From Nocardioides sp. TF02-7 (GTDB lineage: Bacteria; Actinomycetota; Actinomycetes; Propionibacteriales; Nocardioidaceae): a DNA stretch of 64,000 bases. Shown in pieces: positions 1 to 9,892 of the stretch. Where the stretch lies: assembly GCF_022437945.1 (NCBI RefSeq), contig NZ_CP092535.1, forward strand, positions 3,720,001 to 3,784,000, in the 5' to 3' direction. The notes below the pieces were generated by a model that did not search any database, was not told the origin of the DNA, and saw nothing but the letters and a program-made list of their open reading frames with translations. Position 1 is the stretch's first letter; every line of letters begins with the position of its first letter. A program made the translations under genes and the position numbers.

Positions 1-395
1 GGTCGGGGCCCTCGACGCCCGGTCGCAGCGCCTCGGGCCGGTCGTTGCGGTAGGCGAACTCGGCGAGCCCGCCCCGCACCAGCGCCGTGAGGAAGCCGCG
101 CTCCCGAGGGGTCAGGCCCCCGGGCACGACGATCCGGGCGGGGATGCAGGTCTTGTAGTAGCTGAGGCCGCCCGCCAGCGCGAGCAGCCGCAGCACCCGG
201 TCGAACGCCGCCCGGTCGGGGTGGGCAGCGGCGGTGCCGGGCAGCACCACGACCTCGTCGAACGACGCCAGCCGCTCCCCGCCGTCGTCGCGGACCTCGT
301 AGCGGAGCGTGACGGTCGCGTCGCCGTCGAAAAATCGGCTCCAGCACGTGGAACGCGAGCGACGCGCGCGGCAGCGACAGCAGCGGGCTCACCAC
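1..395 (-). CDS. murL: MurL-type UDP-MurNAc-L-Ala-L-Glu epimerase, 5' part
   Basis: N-terminal part of a gene running off the left edge; it starts at one of two adjacent GTG codons (393-395 or 390-392). After removing one T from the run at 331-335, the frame reads a continuous protein with the segments GGLSYYKTCIPARIV and LVRGGLAEFAYRND. These resemble the conserved N-terminal blocks (GxSYYK...P and LGEFAYRN) of the MurL family. In Xanthomonas and some actinobacteria MurL epimerises the terminal L-Glu of UDP-MurNAc-L-Ala-L-Glu to D-Glu. The catalytic C-terminal part lies outside the window. I place the family by remembered motifs only, so the call is moderate. It matters because the dcw murD in this window is degenerate. 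Confidence 0.6.
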   Translation of the reverse strand, partial: MVSPLLSLPRASLAFHVLEPIFRRRRDRHAPLRGPRRRRGAAGVVRRGRGAARHRRCPPRPGGVRPGAAAARAGGRPQLLQDLHPRPDRRARGPDPSGARLPHGAGAGRARRVRLPQRPARGAATGRRGPR

Positions 396-492
396 GTCAG
401 CATACTGAGCGGGCACCGGCCCGCCGTCGCCCGCGCGTCCGTGGGCGGGCGCGGAATCGGTGGCGCCGGACCGGGCGCCGTACCCTTGAGCG

Positions 493-1849
493 GTGAGCAC
501 GATCCCCACCCTCGAGCAGCTGCACGCCCTCGGCGCCCGGCAGCAGCCGACGTACGACGACCCGGCCGCCGTCGCCGGCGTGGTCGAGCGGCTGCGGACG
601 ATGCCGCCGCTGGTGTTCGCCGGCGAGTGCGACGACCTCAGGACAAGCTCGCCGCGGTGACCCGCGGCGAGGCGTTCCTGCTGCAGGGCGGGGACTGCGC
701 CGAGACCTTCGCCGGCGCGACGGCCGACAACGTGCGCAACAAGCTGCGGGTGCTCCTGCAGATGGCGATCGTGCTGACCTACGCCGCGTCGGTGCCGGTG
801 GTGAAGGTGGGCCGGCTCGCCGGGCAGTACGCCAAGCCGCGCAGCTCCGACCTCGAGACCCGCGCCACCGCCGACGGGCAGAGCGTCACGCTGCCCGCCT
901 ACCGCGGCGACGCCGTCAACGGCTACGAGTTCACCGCGGCCGCGCGGCAACCCGACCCGCAGCGCCTGCTCGAGGTCTACCGCGCCTCGGCGGCGACGCT
1001 CAACCTGGTCAACGCCTTCGTCCGCGGCGGGTACGCCGACCTGCGCCAGGTGCACACCTGGAACACCGACTTCGTCTCGACGAGCGTCTACGGCCAGCGC
1101 TACGAGCGGGTGGCCACCGAGATCGACAAGGCGATGCAGTTCATGACCGCCATCGGCGTCGACGCCGAGGAGCTGCGCCGGGTCGACTTCCACTCCTCCC
1201 ACGAGGCGCTGGTGCTGGAGTACGAGCACGCGATGACCCGCGTCGACTCCCGCACCCAGCAGCCCTACGCCGCGTCCGGCCACTTCGTCTGGATCGGCGA
1301 GCGGACCCGCCAGCTCGACGGCGCCCACGTCGAGCTGCTGAGCCGGATCCGCAACCCGATCGGCGTCAAGCTCGGCCCGACCACCTCCGCCGACGACGCG
1401 CTCGCGCTCGCGGCGAAGCTCAACCCGGACAACGAGCCCGGCCGGCTGACGTTCATCACCCGGTTCGGCGCGGCGAAGATCCGCGACGGGCTGCCGCACC
1501 TGGTCGAGAAGATCACCGCCGAGGGCGTCCAGGCCGCGTGGGTCTGCGACCCGATGCACGGCAACACGTTCGAGGCGACCTCCGGCTACAAGACCCGCCG
1601 CTTCGACGACGTGATCGAGGAGGTGCAGGGCTTCTTCGACGTGCACCACGCCCTCGGCACCTGGCCCGGCGGCATCCACGTCGAGCTGACCGGCGACGAC
1701 GTCACCGAGTGCCTCGGCGGCGGCGAGGAGCTGCGCGACGAGGACCTCGCCAACCGCTACGAGTCGGTCTGCGACCCGCGTCTCAACCGGGTGCAGTCGC
1801 TGGAGCTGGCGTTCCTCGTCGCGGAGATGCTGCGCCGCGACCGCCGGGC

Positions 1850-1853
<4 letters not shown>
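493..1853 (+). CDS. aroG: Class II DAHP synthase (AroG type)
   Basis: 3-Deoxy-D-arabino-heptulosonate 7-phosphate synthase, the first step of the shikimate pathway (PEP plus erythrose 4-phosphate). It is the plant/actinobacterial class II type: N-terminal [20 protein letters not shown], then [19 protein letters not shown] and, near the C-terminus, [10 protein letters not shown] and [13 protein letters not shown]. The corrected length is 453 aa, close to the M. tuberculosis enzyme. One G is missing at about 641 (CTCAGGACAAG should read CTCAGGGACAAG), which joins the GTG-started N-terminus to the rest. Its stop overlaps the GTG of the aldolase gene by four bases. A second, unrelated DAHP synthase lies at 7.6-8.6 kb. 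Confidence 0.93.
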
Positions 1854-2848
<995 letters not shown>

Positions 2849-2858
2849 CCGAGTAGCG

Positions 2859-2880
2859 CGGCCCGCCGCGCGGCGGGCCG
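2859..2880. terminator. GC-rich palindrome between convergent genes
   Basis: Perfect 22-bp palindrome (arms CGGCCCGCCGC / GCGGCGGGCCG) lying exactly in the gap between the aldolase stop and the stop of the convergent reductase-like gene. It lacks a T tract, so it is best read as a bidirectional hairpin terminator or mRNA-end stabiliser of the kind common in high-GC actinobacteria. Function is inferred from position and symmetry only. Confidence 0.5.
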
Positions 2881-2889
2881 TGAGCCGGA

Positions 2890-3507
2890 TCAGCGCGCCC
2901 GGTCGTAGGTCAGGCTCAGCTCGCCCTGCTCGCCCGCCTCGTGCCGGGCGAGCGTCCACCTCGTCGCCGGCAGGCCGGCCTCGAAGAGGCGGGTGCCGCC
3001 ACCGGCGAGCTCGGGTACGACGAGCAGCTCCAGCCGGTCGACCTCGTCCGCGGCCAGCAGCTCTTGGATCACGCTCGGGCTGCTGTTGACGAGGATGTCG
3101 CCCACACCGACGTCGCGCAGCTCCGCGACCACCTCGGCCGCGGGCGCGTTGCGGACGCGCGAGTTCTCGCCCGGGGCGTCGGTGAGCGTGGTGGAGAGCA
3201 CCACCTTCTCGGTGGCCACCAGCCACTTGGCGTAGGCCTCGTCGCGGGGGTCGACGCCGTCGGAGCTGATGAGGGCGGGCCAGAACCCGAGGAACCCCTC
3301 GGCGTTGACACGCCCGAGGACAGCGGTCGTTGCGGTCGAGATGAAACGCGCCATGTGGTTGCGGGCGACGTCGGTGACGGCGTAACGGACGATCGGTGCC
3401 AAGTCGTCGGGTCCGCCGGCGCCGTGGAACGAGCCGTCCAGGGTGAGCGCGAGGTTGGCGACAACCCGTCGGCTGGTGGACCTGGTGATGGGGTGCTGAG
3501 CGTTCAC
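2890..3507 (-). CDS. Dihydrofolate reductase-like protein (RibD C-terminal domain)
   Basis: 205 aa with the DHFR/RibD-C fold pattern: an N-terminal strand VVANLALTLDGSF, then LGRVNAEGFLGFW, KVVLSTTL, and the nucleotide-binding turn GVGDILVNSSPSVIQELL, ending RLFEAGLPATRWTL. Such YyaP/YwjB-type proteins are NADPH-binding reductases of unknown substrate; they are not the essential folate enzyme. It lies downstream of the ECF sigma gene on the same strand (75-bp gap) and may be part of that regulator's operon. Confidence 0.8.
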   Translation of the reverse strand: MNAQHPITRSTSRRVVANLALTLDGSFHGAGGPDDLAPIVRYAVTDVARNHMARFISTATTAVLGRVNAEGFLGFWPALISSDGVDPRDEAYAKWLVATEKVVLSTTLTDAPGENSRVRNAPAAEVVAELRDVGVGDILVNSSPSVIQELLAADEVDRLELLVVPELAGGGTRLFEAGLPATRWTLARHEAGEQGELSLTYDRAR

Positions 3508-3582
3508 GGTGAGCTCCTGTGAGGTGGTCGGCCCGCCCGGTGCGCGCCGTTCACCTCCTGTAACGGAGCCCGGTCGAGATCC

Positions 3583-4584
3583 TCATCGGCGACTTCTCCG
3601 GTCGTCGCCGCGCGACTGCTCGGGCAGCACCAGCGGCAGGCCCAACCGGATGAAGTGGTGCGGCTCGAACGAGGTGATCTCGGCGACCCGGTCACCCTCG
3701 ATGCGGAGCACGTCGAGCACCTGCGCGCGGTAGACCGTCGTACCCGGCAACCGGACGTAGTTCGCGCACGCCGGCATGGTGTTGACGGTGGTCGGCGTCG
3801 ATCGCCAGTGCCCGAGGAAGGTCGGCGACGCCGGGTCGAGCGACCGCATCACGAACGACAGCATCGCGTCCCGGCCGTGGAACCAGAACGGGTTCGGCGG
3901 CATGGTGAGCACCACGTCGTCGCGGAGCACGTTCGCGATCTCGGCCGCGTCCAGCGACTCCACGGCCGCGATGTAGCGGTCGAGGATCTTCCGCTCCTCC
4001 TCGGACGGCCCTCGCGCCCGGCGCCACTCCTCCCTCCGTGCAGGCAGGCGGGAGCGGAGCGTCGATCGAGCACGTTGCAGGGCGGAGTTCACCGAAGCGG
4101 GGCTGGTGTCGAGCAGCCGCGCCGTGTCGGCGGCGGACCAGCCCAGCACGTCGCGCAGCACGCTCACCGCGCGCTGCACCGGAGGCAGGTGCTGGAGACC
4201 GCCGACGAACGCCAGCTCGATGGTCTCCCGCGCCTCGGTGCTGTCCTCGGGCAGCGGCGCCGGCTGCAGCCAGGCGATGCTGACCGGAGCCGCGCCGGTG
4301 CCGTGGTCCATCCCGGGGAGCTCGGCGTACGGCGCCGGGGTCCGCTGGTGCGCCCGCAGGAAGTCCAGGCAGGCGTTGGTCGCCACCTTGTAGAGCCAGG
4401 CCCGGAAGTTGGAGCCCCGCTCGAACCGCTCCCGGGACTTCCAGGCGCGCAGGAGCGCCTCCTGCACGAGGTCCTCGGCCTCGTCGTAGGAGCCGAGCAG
4501 CCGGTAGCAGTGCACCTGCAGCTCGTGACGGAGCGGCTCGGAGAGCTCGGCGAACTCGGCGGAGTCGACGGTCTGGTCGGGCAT
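3583..4584 (-). CDS. ECF-type RNA polymerase sigma factor with SnoaL-like C-terminal domain
   Basis: 333 aa. Region 2 spans roughly residues 15-85 (LVQEALLRAWKSRERF, FRAWLYKVATNACLDFLR), and region 4 roughly 130-185 (LPPVQRAVSVLRDVLGWSAADTA, helix-turn-helix TSPASVNSALQRARSTLR). A SnoaL/NTF2-like domain follows from about 195 (RYIAAVESLDAAEIANVLRD, FWFHGRDAMLSF). This architecture belongs to the SigG/SigJ-like ECF groups, in which the fused domain modulates activity and no separate anti-sigma factor is needed. It starts at ATG 39 bp after the ArsR-type gene on the same strand, so the two are probably cotranscribed. Confidence 0.88.
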   Translation of the reverse strand: MPDQTVDSAEFAELSEPLRHELQVHCYRLLGSYDEAEDLVQEALLRAWKSRERFERGSNFRAWLYKVATNACLDFLRAHQRTPAPYAELPGMDHGTGAAPVSIAWLQPAPLPEDSTEARETIELAFVGGLQHLPPVQRAVSVLRDVLGWSAADTARLLDTSPASVNSALQRARSTLRSRLPARREEWRRARGPSEEERKILDRYIAAVESLDAAEIANVLRDDVVLTMPPNPFWFHGRDAMLSFVMRSLDPASPTFLGHWRSTPTTVNTMPACANYVRLPGTTVYRAQVLDVLRIEGDRVAEITSFEPHHFIRLGLPLVLPEQSRGDDRRSRR

Positions 4585-4623
4585 GGCGACGATCTTCGTC
4601 CTTCCTGGGCGCCTGTCGTGGCC

Positions 4624-5193
4624 TCACTCGCCGGTGGACACGGTGGGCAGGGGTGGGGTGGTCGGTCGGGTAGATGCCGACCGCGAACCCGTACACGATC
4701 TCGCCCGACCTGGGCAGCTTGTCGAACTCGTCGACCAGCTCGGTCATCCGCTCCCAGAACCGGGAGGCCTGGTCCTCCGAGATGCGTGCGTGGCGGATGA
4801 ACCCCCACAGCTTCCCCTGCCCGTGCGCCGTCGCCGACTCCTGGGCGGCGACCTCGAGGTCGTTGAAGTCGAGCGGCGCCTCGCCGTCGGCCGACGGCTC
4901 AGCGGTCACGTAGAACAGGCGGGCGGTGCGACCGTAGAAGCGCTCCTCGATCGCGCGCACCTTCCGCGTCCGGACCACCCGGAGGAGCCCGTTGCGGACG
5001 AGCACGTCGACGTGGTGGGCGACCGTGCTCTTGGGGCGTTCGACGGCGGCAGCGAGCTCGGTGACCGAGGCGGCCCGCTCGTGCAGCAGCTGCAGGAGCG
5101 TCGTGCGCAGCGGGTGACCGATCGCCTTGACCTGCTCCGGTCGGGTCAGCGCCAGCCGGTCGGCGAGCTCGTAGTCCGGGGGTTGTCGGTCAT
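4624..5193 (-). CDS. ArsR-family winged-helix transcriptional regulator
   Basis: About 189 aa after two corrections. The N-terminal winged helix reads ALTRPEQVKAIGHPLRTTLL, ASVTELAAAVERPKSTVAHH and VLVRNGLLRVVRTRKVRA. The C-terminal half is a ligand-sensing-type region (WGFIRHARISEDQASRFW). The best start is ATG at 5193, which needs one more C in the run complementary to 5178-5182. The alternative TTG at 5239 would put coding sequence through a palindromic operator. One extra C near 4651-4654 separates the body from the natural end PTVSTGE at 4624. It is divergent from the hydrolase at 5253 and upstream of the sigma factor. Confidence 0.8.
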
Positions 5194-5210
5194 GGACGAA
5201 CAGACTAGCG

Positions 5211-5238
5211 TGATCGAATGTTCCGGAATAGTCGATCA
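5211..5238. promoter_or_regulatory. 28-bp palindromic operator in divergent promoter
   Basis: TGATCGAATGTTCC followed directly by GGAATAGTCGATCA: 12 of 14 positions are symmetric around a central TTCCGGAA. It occupies the gap between the ArsR-type regulator and the divergent hydrolase, the expected place for an autoregulatory operator controlling both. The symmetry is directly visible; the regulator that binds it is inferred. Confidence 0.6.
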
Positions 5239-5252
5239 AAAGGGGCGTTGAG

Positions 5253-5822
5253 ATGGCCGAGGTGCTGCTCTACCACCACATCCAGGGGCTGACCGACGGC
5301 GTCCGGGCCTTCGCCGACGACCTGCGCAGCGCCGGCCACACCGTCCACACGCCCGACCTGTTCGACGGCCGCACCTTCGCCAGCATCGAGGAGGGCTTCG
5401 GGTTCGCCGAGGACGCCGGGCTCGACGCGGTCCGCGAGCGGGGAGCGGCGGCGGCCGACGAGCTGGGCACCGGCCTGGTCTACGCCGGGTTCTCCTTCGG
5501 CGTGATGATCGCCCAGCAGCTGGCGCAGACCCGCCCTGGTGCCCGCGGCGCCCTGCTCATGTACTCGTGCATCCCGGTCGCCGCGTTCGGCGGACCGTGG
5601 CCCGCCGGCGTACCGGTGCAGATCCACGGCAAGGAGGGTGACGAGTTCTTCGAGGAGGACCTCCCGGCCGCGCGCGAGCTGGCCGCCGCCACCGACGACG
5701 CCGAGCTGTTCCTCTACCCGGGCGACCAGCACCTCTTCGCGGACTCCTCCCTCGATGCCTACGACCCGGAGGCCACCGCGCTGCTGACGGAGCGCGTGCA
5801 GGGGTTCCTCGCCGCGGTGTGA
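5253..5822 (+). CDS. Dienelactone hydrolase family protein
   Basis: 189-aa alpha/beta hydrolase of the dienelactone hydrolase/YghX kind. Pattern: VLLYHHIQGLTDGVRAFADDL, DLFDGRTF, nucleophile elbow AGFSFGVM with Ser81 where classical DLH has Cys, VQIHGKEGDEF with candidate acid Asp130, and YPGDQHLF with His160. The Ser in place of Cys means a serine-hydrolase mechanism is more likely than true dienelactonase. Transcribed divergently from the ArsR-type regulator with the palindromic operator between them, it is probably that regulator's target. Substrate unknown. Confidence 0.8.
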   Translation: MAEVLLYHHIQGLTDGVRAFADDLRSAGHTVHTPDLFDGRTFASIEEGFGFAEDAGLDAVRERGAAAADELGTGLVYAGFSFGVMIAQQLAQTRPGARGALLMYSCIPVAAFGGPWPAGVPVQIHGKEGDEFFEEDLPAARELAAATDDAELFLYPGDQHLFADSSLDAYDPEATALLTERVQGFLAAV

Positions 5823-5931
5823 GGAGCGGCGGGAGCGGTCAGTCCCGTCGCCACGGGGAGTCACCGGCCATGTGCGACCGATCTTCCCCACTCGGCGCCG
5901 AACAGGCAGCGGGCGCACCCGCGTGGGGAGG

Positions 5932-6546
5932 TCAGAGCACCGAGAACCCGACCGGCAGCCCCGACCGGCCCGTCGCGGCGAGCAGCAGGTCGCCGGCGCG
6001 GCCGTCGTGGACGGCGAGCCCGGCGACGATCGACAGGGCCATCTCGGCGGCCGCCGGAGGTACGTCGACCGGCTCGCCGAGCGCGACGGCCAGGTCGGCG
6101 GTGTGCACCGCGAGCTCGAAGACCCGGGTCGGCAGGTAGTCGGCGAACCGCATGCCGCCGACGATGGTCTGGACCACCTCCGTGCCGTCGTGCCGGTCGA
6201 GGACCGGCAGCACCCGCTCGGCGATCGCGGTGACCGCGGCGACCGGGTCGTCACCGAGGGCGGCGCCGGCGTCCCGCCCGCGTTGCGCGACCCCGGGGCC
6301 GGCCGCGATCGCCCGCGCGGCCCGGTAGTACTCGACAGGGGAGTCGACCCGGATCGCGTCGGCCGGCGTGGCGGCGTACTCCTCGACGGTGAGGAACGAC
6401 CGGGTGGTGTGGCCGACCAGGGCGCGCACGTCCCACTCGCCGAGGCCCGGCTCGTCCCAGCGGTCACCGACCAGCCGCACCGTCGCCAAGAACCGCTCCG
6501 CCGCCGCCCGATAGGCGTCCCGCGCCTCCGCCCACCCCGATCGCAT
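5932..6546 (-). CDS. Maleylpyruvate isomerase N-terminal (DinB-like) domain protein
   Basis: 204 aa beginning WAEARDAYRAAAERFLATV, with LGEWDVRALVGHTTRSF carrying the conserved metal-site histidine, then DYLPTRVFELAVHTADLA with a second histidine. This is the mycothiol-dependent maleylpyruvate isomerase N-terminal/DinB four-helix fold, widespread in actinobacteria for thiol-linked detoxification. The C-terminal region (MALSIVAGLAVHDGRAGDLL) is the short TIGR03083-type tail. No substrate can be assigned. The 109 bp before the end of the hydrolase gene hold nothing I recognise. Confidence 0.75.
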   Translation of the reverse strand: MRSGWAEARDAYRAAAERFLATVRLVGDRWDEPGLGEWDVRALVGHTTRSFLTVEEYAATPADAIRVDSPVEYYRAARAIAAGPGVAQRGRDAGAALGDDPVAAVTAIAERVLPVLDRHDGTEVVQTIVGGMRFADYLPTRVFELAVHTADLAVALGEPVDVPPAAAEMALSIVAGLAVHDGRAGDLLLAATGRSGLPVGFSVL

Positions 6547-6581
6547 GGCGGAACAGTACGGCGATCCGCCCGCGCGTCTCG

Positions 6582-7567
6582 TCAGCCGGTCGGTCCGCCG
6601 AACGCGACCTCGCTGATGGCGGTGTAGTCGCGACCCGACCGGCCACGGCCGGGGGCGGTCACGTCGAGGATCCGCAGCTGGACCTGCCGGGTGCTGACCG
6701 GGTCGATGTCGACGACCTGCAGGGCCCGCCGCTCGCGGAGGTCCTGGGTGACCTCGGAGCCGTCCTCGAACAGCCAGGAGACGCGCAGGATGCGGCGGTT
6801 GCCGTCGTACCAGTCGTGCGGCGGGTCCTTCTTGGCGTAGCCGTTGACCAGGCCCACCGACGTGATCTCGACCGGCTCGTCGAACCGGAAGGTGACCACC
6901 TGCCCGGTGCCGTCGCCCGCCATCCGCCAGGCGGTGCGCGGGTCGCCGTCGAGCATCCGGCGGGCGTGGAAGGAGACCCGGTTGCCGTCGCCGTCGGTGC
7001 TGGCCGGTGCCGTGGCCGGCACGTCGACCAGCGCGAGCGCCGCGAGCCGGCGTTGCCCGGCGGGCTGGTCGGACGGCTCCTCCTCCTCACCAGCACCTGC
7101 CGGCTCGCTGACCGGCGCGGGGGTCGGGTCACCGCCGGCGGCCTGGGGCTCCTGCGGGGAGCCGCCGGTGACCAGGAGCACGATGCCGGTGAGCGCGACC
7201 AGTGCGAGCAGCGCCAGGGCAGCCACCCAGGGCAGGGCGGTCCGGCGCCGGGCCGGACGGTCGGCCGCCGGCTGCCCGGCCCGCGACTGCCCGGCCGGTG
7301 GCGGGCCCGGCGGCGACGACCGCGGCGGGGCGGTCGGTGGGCCCGGCGGCGCGGGCGGCGGCGCGTCGGCGTACAACGGGTAGCGGGCCGAGGGCGGCAC
7401 CGACGACGGCGGGAGCGGCTGCACCGGGGGAGCCGCACCGCCGTCACGTCGGGGTCGCGCGTCCCGTCCGGCGCGTCGCCGGCGACCGGGTGGGGCGCCG
7501 GTGCGCCGCAGCCGGCGCAGAACGCACCCGCCCCCAGCTCGCGACCGCAGTTGCCGCAGTACCTCAT
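6582..7567 (-). CDS. Zinc-ribbon membrane protein with discoidin/NADase-type C-terminal domain
   Basis: The N-terminus is a zinc ribbon with CGNC and CAGC pairs (Cys4, 7, 17, 20). A Pro/Ala-rich linker follows, then one membrane helix ([20 protein letters not shown]), an acidic Gly/Glu stretch, and an extracytoplasmic beta-sandwich ([40 protein letters not shown]). The last domain resembles the discoidin-like glycan-binding domain found in actinobacterial zinc-ribbon proteins. One C is missing in the run at 7426-7430, so ribbon and linker appear in different frames; corrected length is 328 aa. Probably an envelope sensor or binding protein; role unknown. Confidence 0.75.
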
Positions 7568-7595
7568 GCCGCGATCAAACCACGATCCGACGCGA

Positions 7596-8646
7596 TCAGC
7601 CCGCCGGCGTCCTCGCCTCGGCCGGCGCCCGCCCGACGAGCGGCGGCAGCTGCCGCACCGCCTGCGCCAGGGCCCGGAGCTCCGGGCCGACCAGGGCCTG
7701 TGGGCCGTCGCACAGCGCGACCTCCGGCTCGGGGTGGACGTCGACGATGACGCCGTCGGCGCCCACCGCGATCGCCGCTCGCGACAGCGGCACGACCAGG
7801 TCCTTGCGGCCGGCGGCGTGCGACGGGTCGATGATGATCGGCAGGTGGCTGGTCGCCTGCACCACCGGCACCGCCGAGATGTCGAGGGTGTTGCGGGTGG
7901 CCGGCTCGAAGGTGCGGATGCCCCGCTCGCACAGGACGACGTCGAGGTTGCCGCGCTGCGCGACGTACTCCGCCGCCATCAGCCACTCCTCGATCGTGGC
8001 GGTCATGCCCCCGCTTGAGCAGGACCGGCTTGCCGGCCTCGCCGACGGCCTGGAGCAGGCCGAAGTTCGCCATGTTGCGAGTGCCGATCTGCAGCATGTC
8101 GGCGTGCTCGGCCACCTCGGGCACGTCGCGGGCGTCGACGACCTCGGTCACGATCGGGAGCCCGGTCGCCTCGCCGACCGACGCGAGGATGTCGAGGCCC
8201 TTGCGGCCGAGGCCTTGGAAGGCGTACGGCGACGTCCGCGGCTTGTAGGCGCCGCCGCGCAGGAGGGTGGCTCCGGCCGCCTTGGCCATGGTCGCCGCCT
8301 CGAGCGTCTGGTCCGGGGTCTCCACCGCGCAGGGACCGGCGATCAGCGTGAACGTGCCGGGGCCGATCGGGGCCTCGGCGCCAGGCTTGCCGACCCAGAC
8401 CGTCGACCGCTCCGGGTGGTGCTGACGGCTGACCAGCTTGTAGGGGTCGGAGATCCGGTGCACCGCCTGGACGCCCTGGAGCGTGCGCAGGTTGAGGTGG
8501 TGGAAGCTGTCGATGTCGCCGACCAGTCCGATGATCGTCCGGTCCACGCCCTGGGAGACGAACGCCTCGCCGCCGACGGCCTCGACGCGCTCGACGACGT
8601 GGGCGATGTCCTCCGCGGTGGCATCCGGTGCCATGACCACGACCAT
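7596..8646 (-). CDS. aroF: Class I DAHP synthase (AroF, B. subtilis-like subtype with N-terminal regulatory domain)
   Basis: 349 aa after correction. A ferredoxin-like N-terminal domain ([20 protein letters not shown] to about residue 75) precedes the TIM barrel with GPCAVE (104-109), the substrate loop [11 protein letters not shown] (135-145), [22 protein letters not shown] and [12 protein letters not shown]. This is the type I-beta DAHPS arrangement, in which the N-terminal domain gives feedback control by aromatic amino acids. One extra G in the run at 8013-8017 splits the frame at LLKRG/MTAT. ATG 8646 is chosen because the N-terminal domain begins directly there. Confidence 0.92.
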
Positions 8647-8696
8647 GGTGCAACTCACTCTCTGTGCTGGTTCCCGGTGACGACCCGGACAGCACG

Positions 8697-8723
8697 ACGC
8701 CCCGGGTTCGGCAGCCGGGGCGT
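8697..8723 (-). promoter_or_regulatory. Hairpin in the aroF leader
   Basis: Perfect 9-bp stem (ACGCCCCGG / CCGGGGCGT) with a 9-nt loop, about 50 nt upstream of the aroF start on the transcribed strand. There is no U tract, and the leader upstream has only isolated Tyr and Phe codons, so classical attenuation is not well supported. It may be a structured leader or a terminator reading the other way. Confidence 0.35.
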
Positions 8724-8885
8724 TGGGATGGGGTGGCGGGGAGGGGTCTACATGCTCCTCACCCGCACGGGCGGCGCCCGGCGGGTGGGTAAACAGATAG
8801 GTCCTCTGCACGAGGAAGAGACTAGGCCACCCGGGGTGACGGCCGGTGGCCGATCCAGGATCCGGACGGGCGGTCCGGCCGTCGA

Positions 8886-9765
8886 TCAGGGCCGCAGCCG
8901 CTTGAGCAGCGGGATGTCGGGGTCGTCGGGGCTGCGGGAGCCGGGCGTCTCCAGGATGAACGGCACACCCTCGGTCGCCGGGTGGGTGAGCAGCTCGGCG
9001 AACGCGTCGACACCGATGTGGCCCTGACCGATCTTCTCGTGGCGGTCGCGCAGCACCCGCGGGGGTCCTTGGAGTCGTTGGCGTGCACGAGCCGGAGCCG
9101 CCCCGGCCCGCCGATCTCGACGACCCGGTCGACGGTGGCCTTCGCGCCGCCGGGCTCGGCGAGGGAGCGCCTGCCGCGAACACGTGGCAGGTGTCGAGGC
9201 AGATCCCTGCCTTCGGGTGGAAGTCGAGCGCGGCGAGGTAGGCCTCGAGGTCGTCGACGCCGGCACACAGCGAGCGGCCCTGGCCGGCGGTCGGCTCCAG
9301 CAGCAGCCACGGCGCGTGGTCGGCCTCGACCTGCTCGAGGACGGGCAGCAGCGCCTCCCGCACCTGCCGCAGCGCCCGCTCGTGGCGCTCGACCGCCGAG
9401 CCGGGCTCGCCGGGGTCGACGTACGAACCGGTGTGGACGACGACGCCCTCGGCGCCGACCTCGACGGCCCGGCGCAGGTTGTGCGCGACCAGGGCCGCGG
9501 AGCTCTCGTACGTCTGCGGGGTCGGACTGCCGAGGTTGACCAGGTACGGCGTGTGGATCAGCACCCGCACGCCCCGCTCGGCCGTGGCCTCGCGGAACCG
9601 GCGGTCGACCTCGGGGTCGCCGGGGGAGCGGGCCCAACCGCGCGGGTTGCCGACGAACACCTGCACCGCCTCGCAGCCGAGCTCCTCGGCGCTGCGGAGC
9701 GCGCCGTCGACGAGGTTCTTGCCGACCAGGACGTGGGTGCCGACGGGGCGCGAGGGCTGCTGCAT
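8886..9765 (-). CDS. nfo: Endonuclease IV (deoxyribonuclease IV)
   Basis: AP endonuclease of base excision repair, TIM barrel with three metal ions. Motifs: [74 protein letters not shown] and [28 protein letters not shown]; together they supply the expected His/Glu/Asp ligands. Two single-base deletions (a C near 9163, a G near 9057) split it into three frames; corrected length 293 aa. ATG 9765 is followed immediately by the conserved GTHV block. The 22-bp repeat arrays lie just upstream of the start. Confidence 0.9.
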
Positions 9766-9801
9766 GACCGCGCCACGCTATCCGGGCGGATGTGGTGTGT
9801 T

Positions 9802-9889
9802 GAATCGGGTGTCGTGGTGTGTCGATTCGGGTGTTGTGGCGCGCCGAATCGGGTGTCGTGGTGGCTCCATTCGGGCCTTGTGGCGCCGG
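9802..9889 (-). repeat. Left array: four 22-bp tandem units, inverted relative to right array
   Basis: Four consecutive 22-bp units (9802-9823, 9824-9845, 9846-9867, 9868-9889) with core GATTCGGGTGTCGTGG; a decayed fifth unit lies at 9780-9801. Read on the minus strand the core becomes CCACGACACCCGATTC, matching the unit of the right array. The units lie between nfo and the kinase gene and carry no convincing gene. Confidence 0.8.
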
Positions 9890-9892
9890 CCG

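Noticed and set aside
5205-5239. TTG 5239 as start of the ArsR-type regulator
   Set aside because: It would place the operator palindrome inside the coding region; ATG 5193 with one C-run correction begins at the natural N-terminus and leaves a proper divergent promoter.
8740-8830. Leader peptide for attenuation of aroF
   Set aside because: Only single Tyr and Phe codons, no run of aromatic codons and no U tract after the hairpin.
7564-9765. 733-aa frame joining endonuclease IV and the class I DAHP synthase
   Set aside because: Created by indels in nfo and in aroF; the two families are separate genes with an intergenic leader between them.
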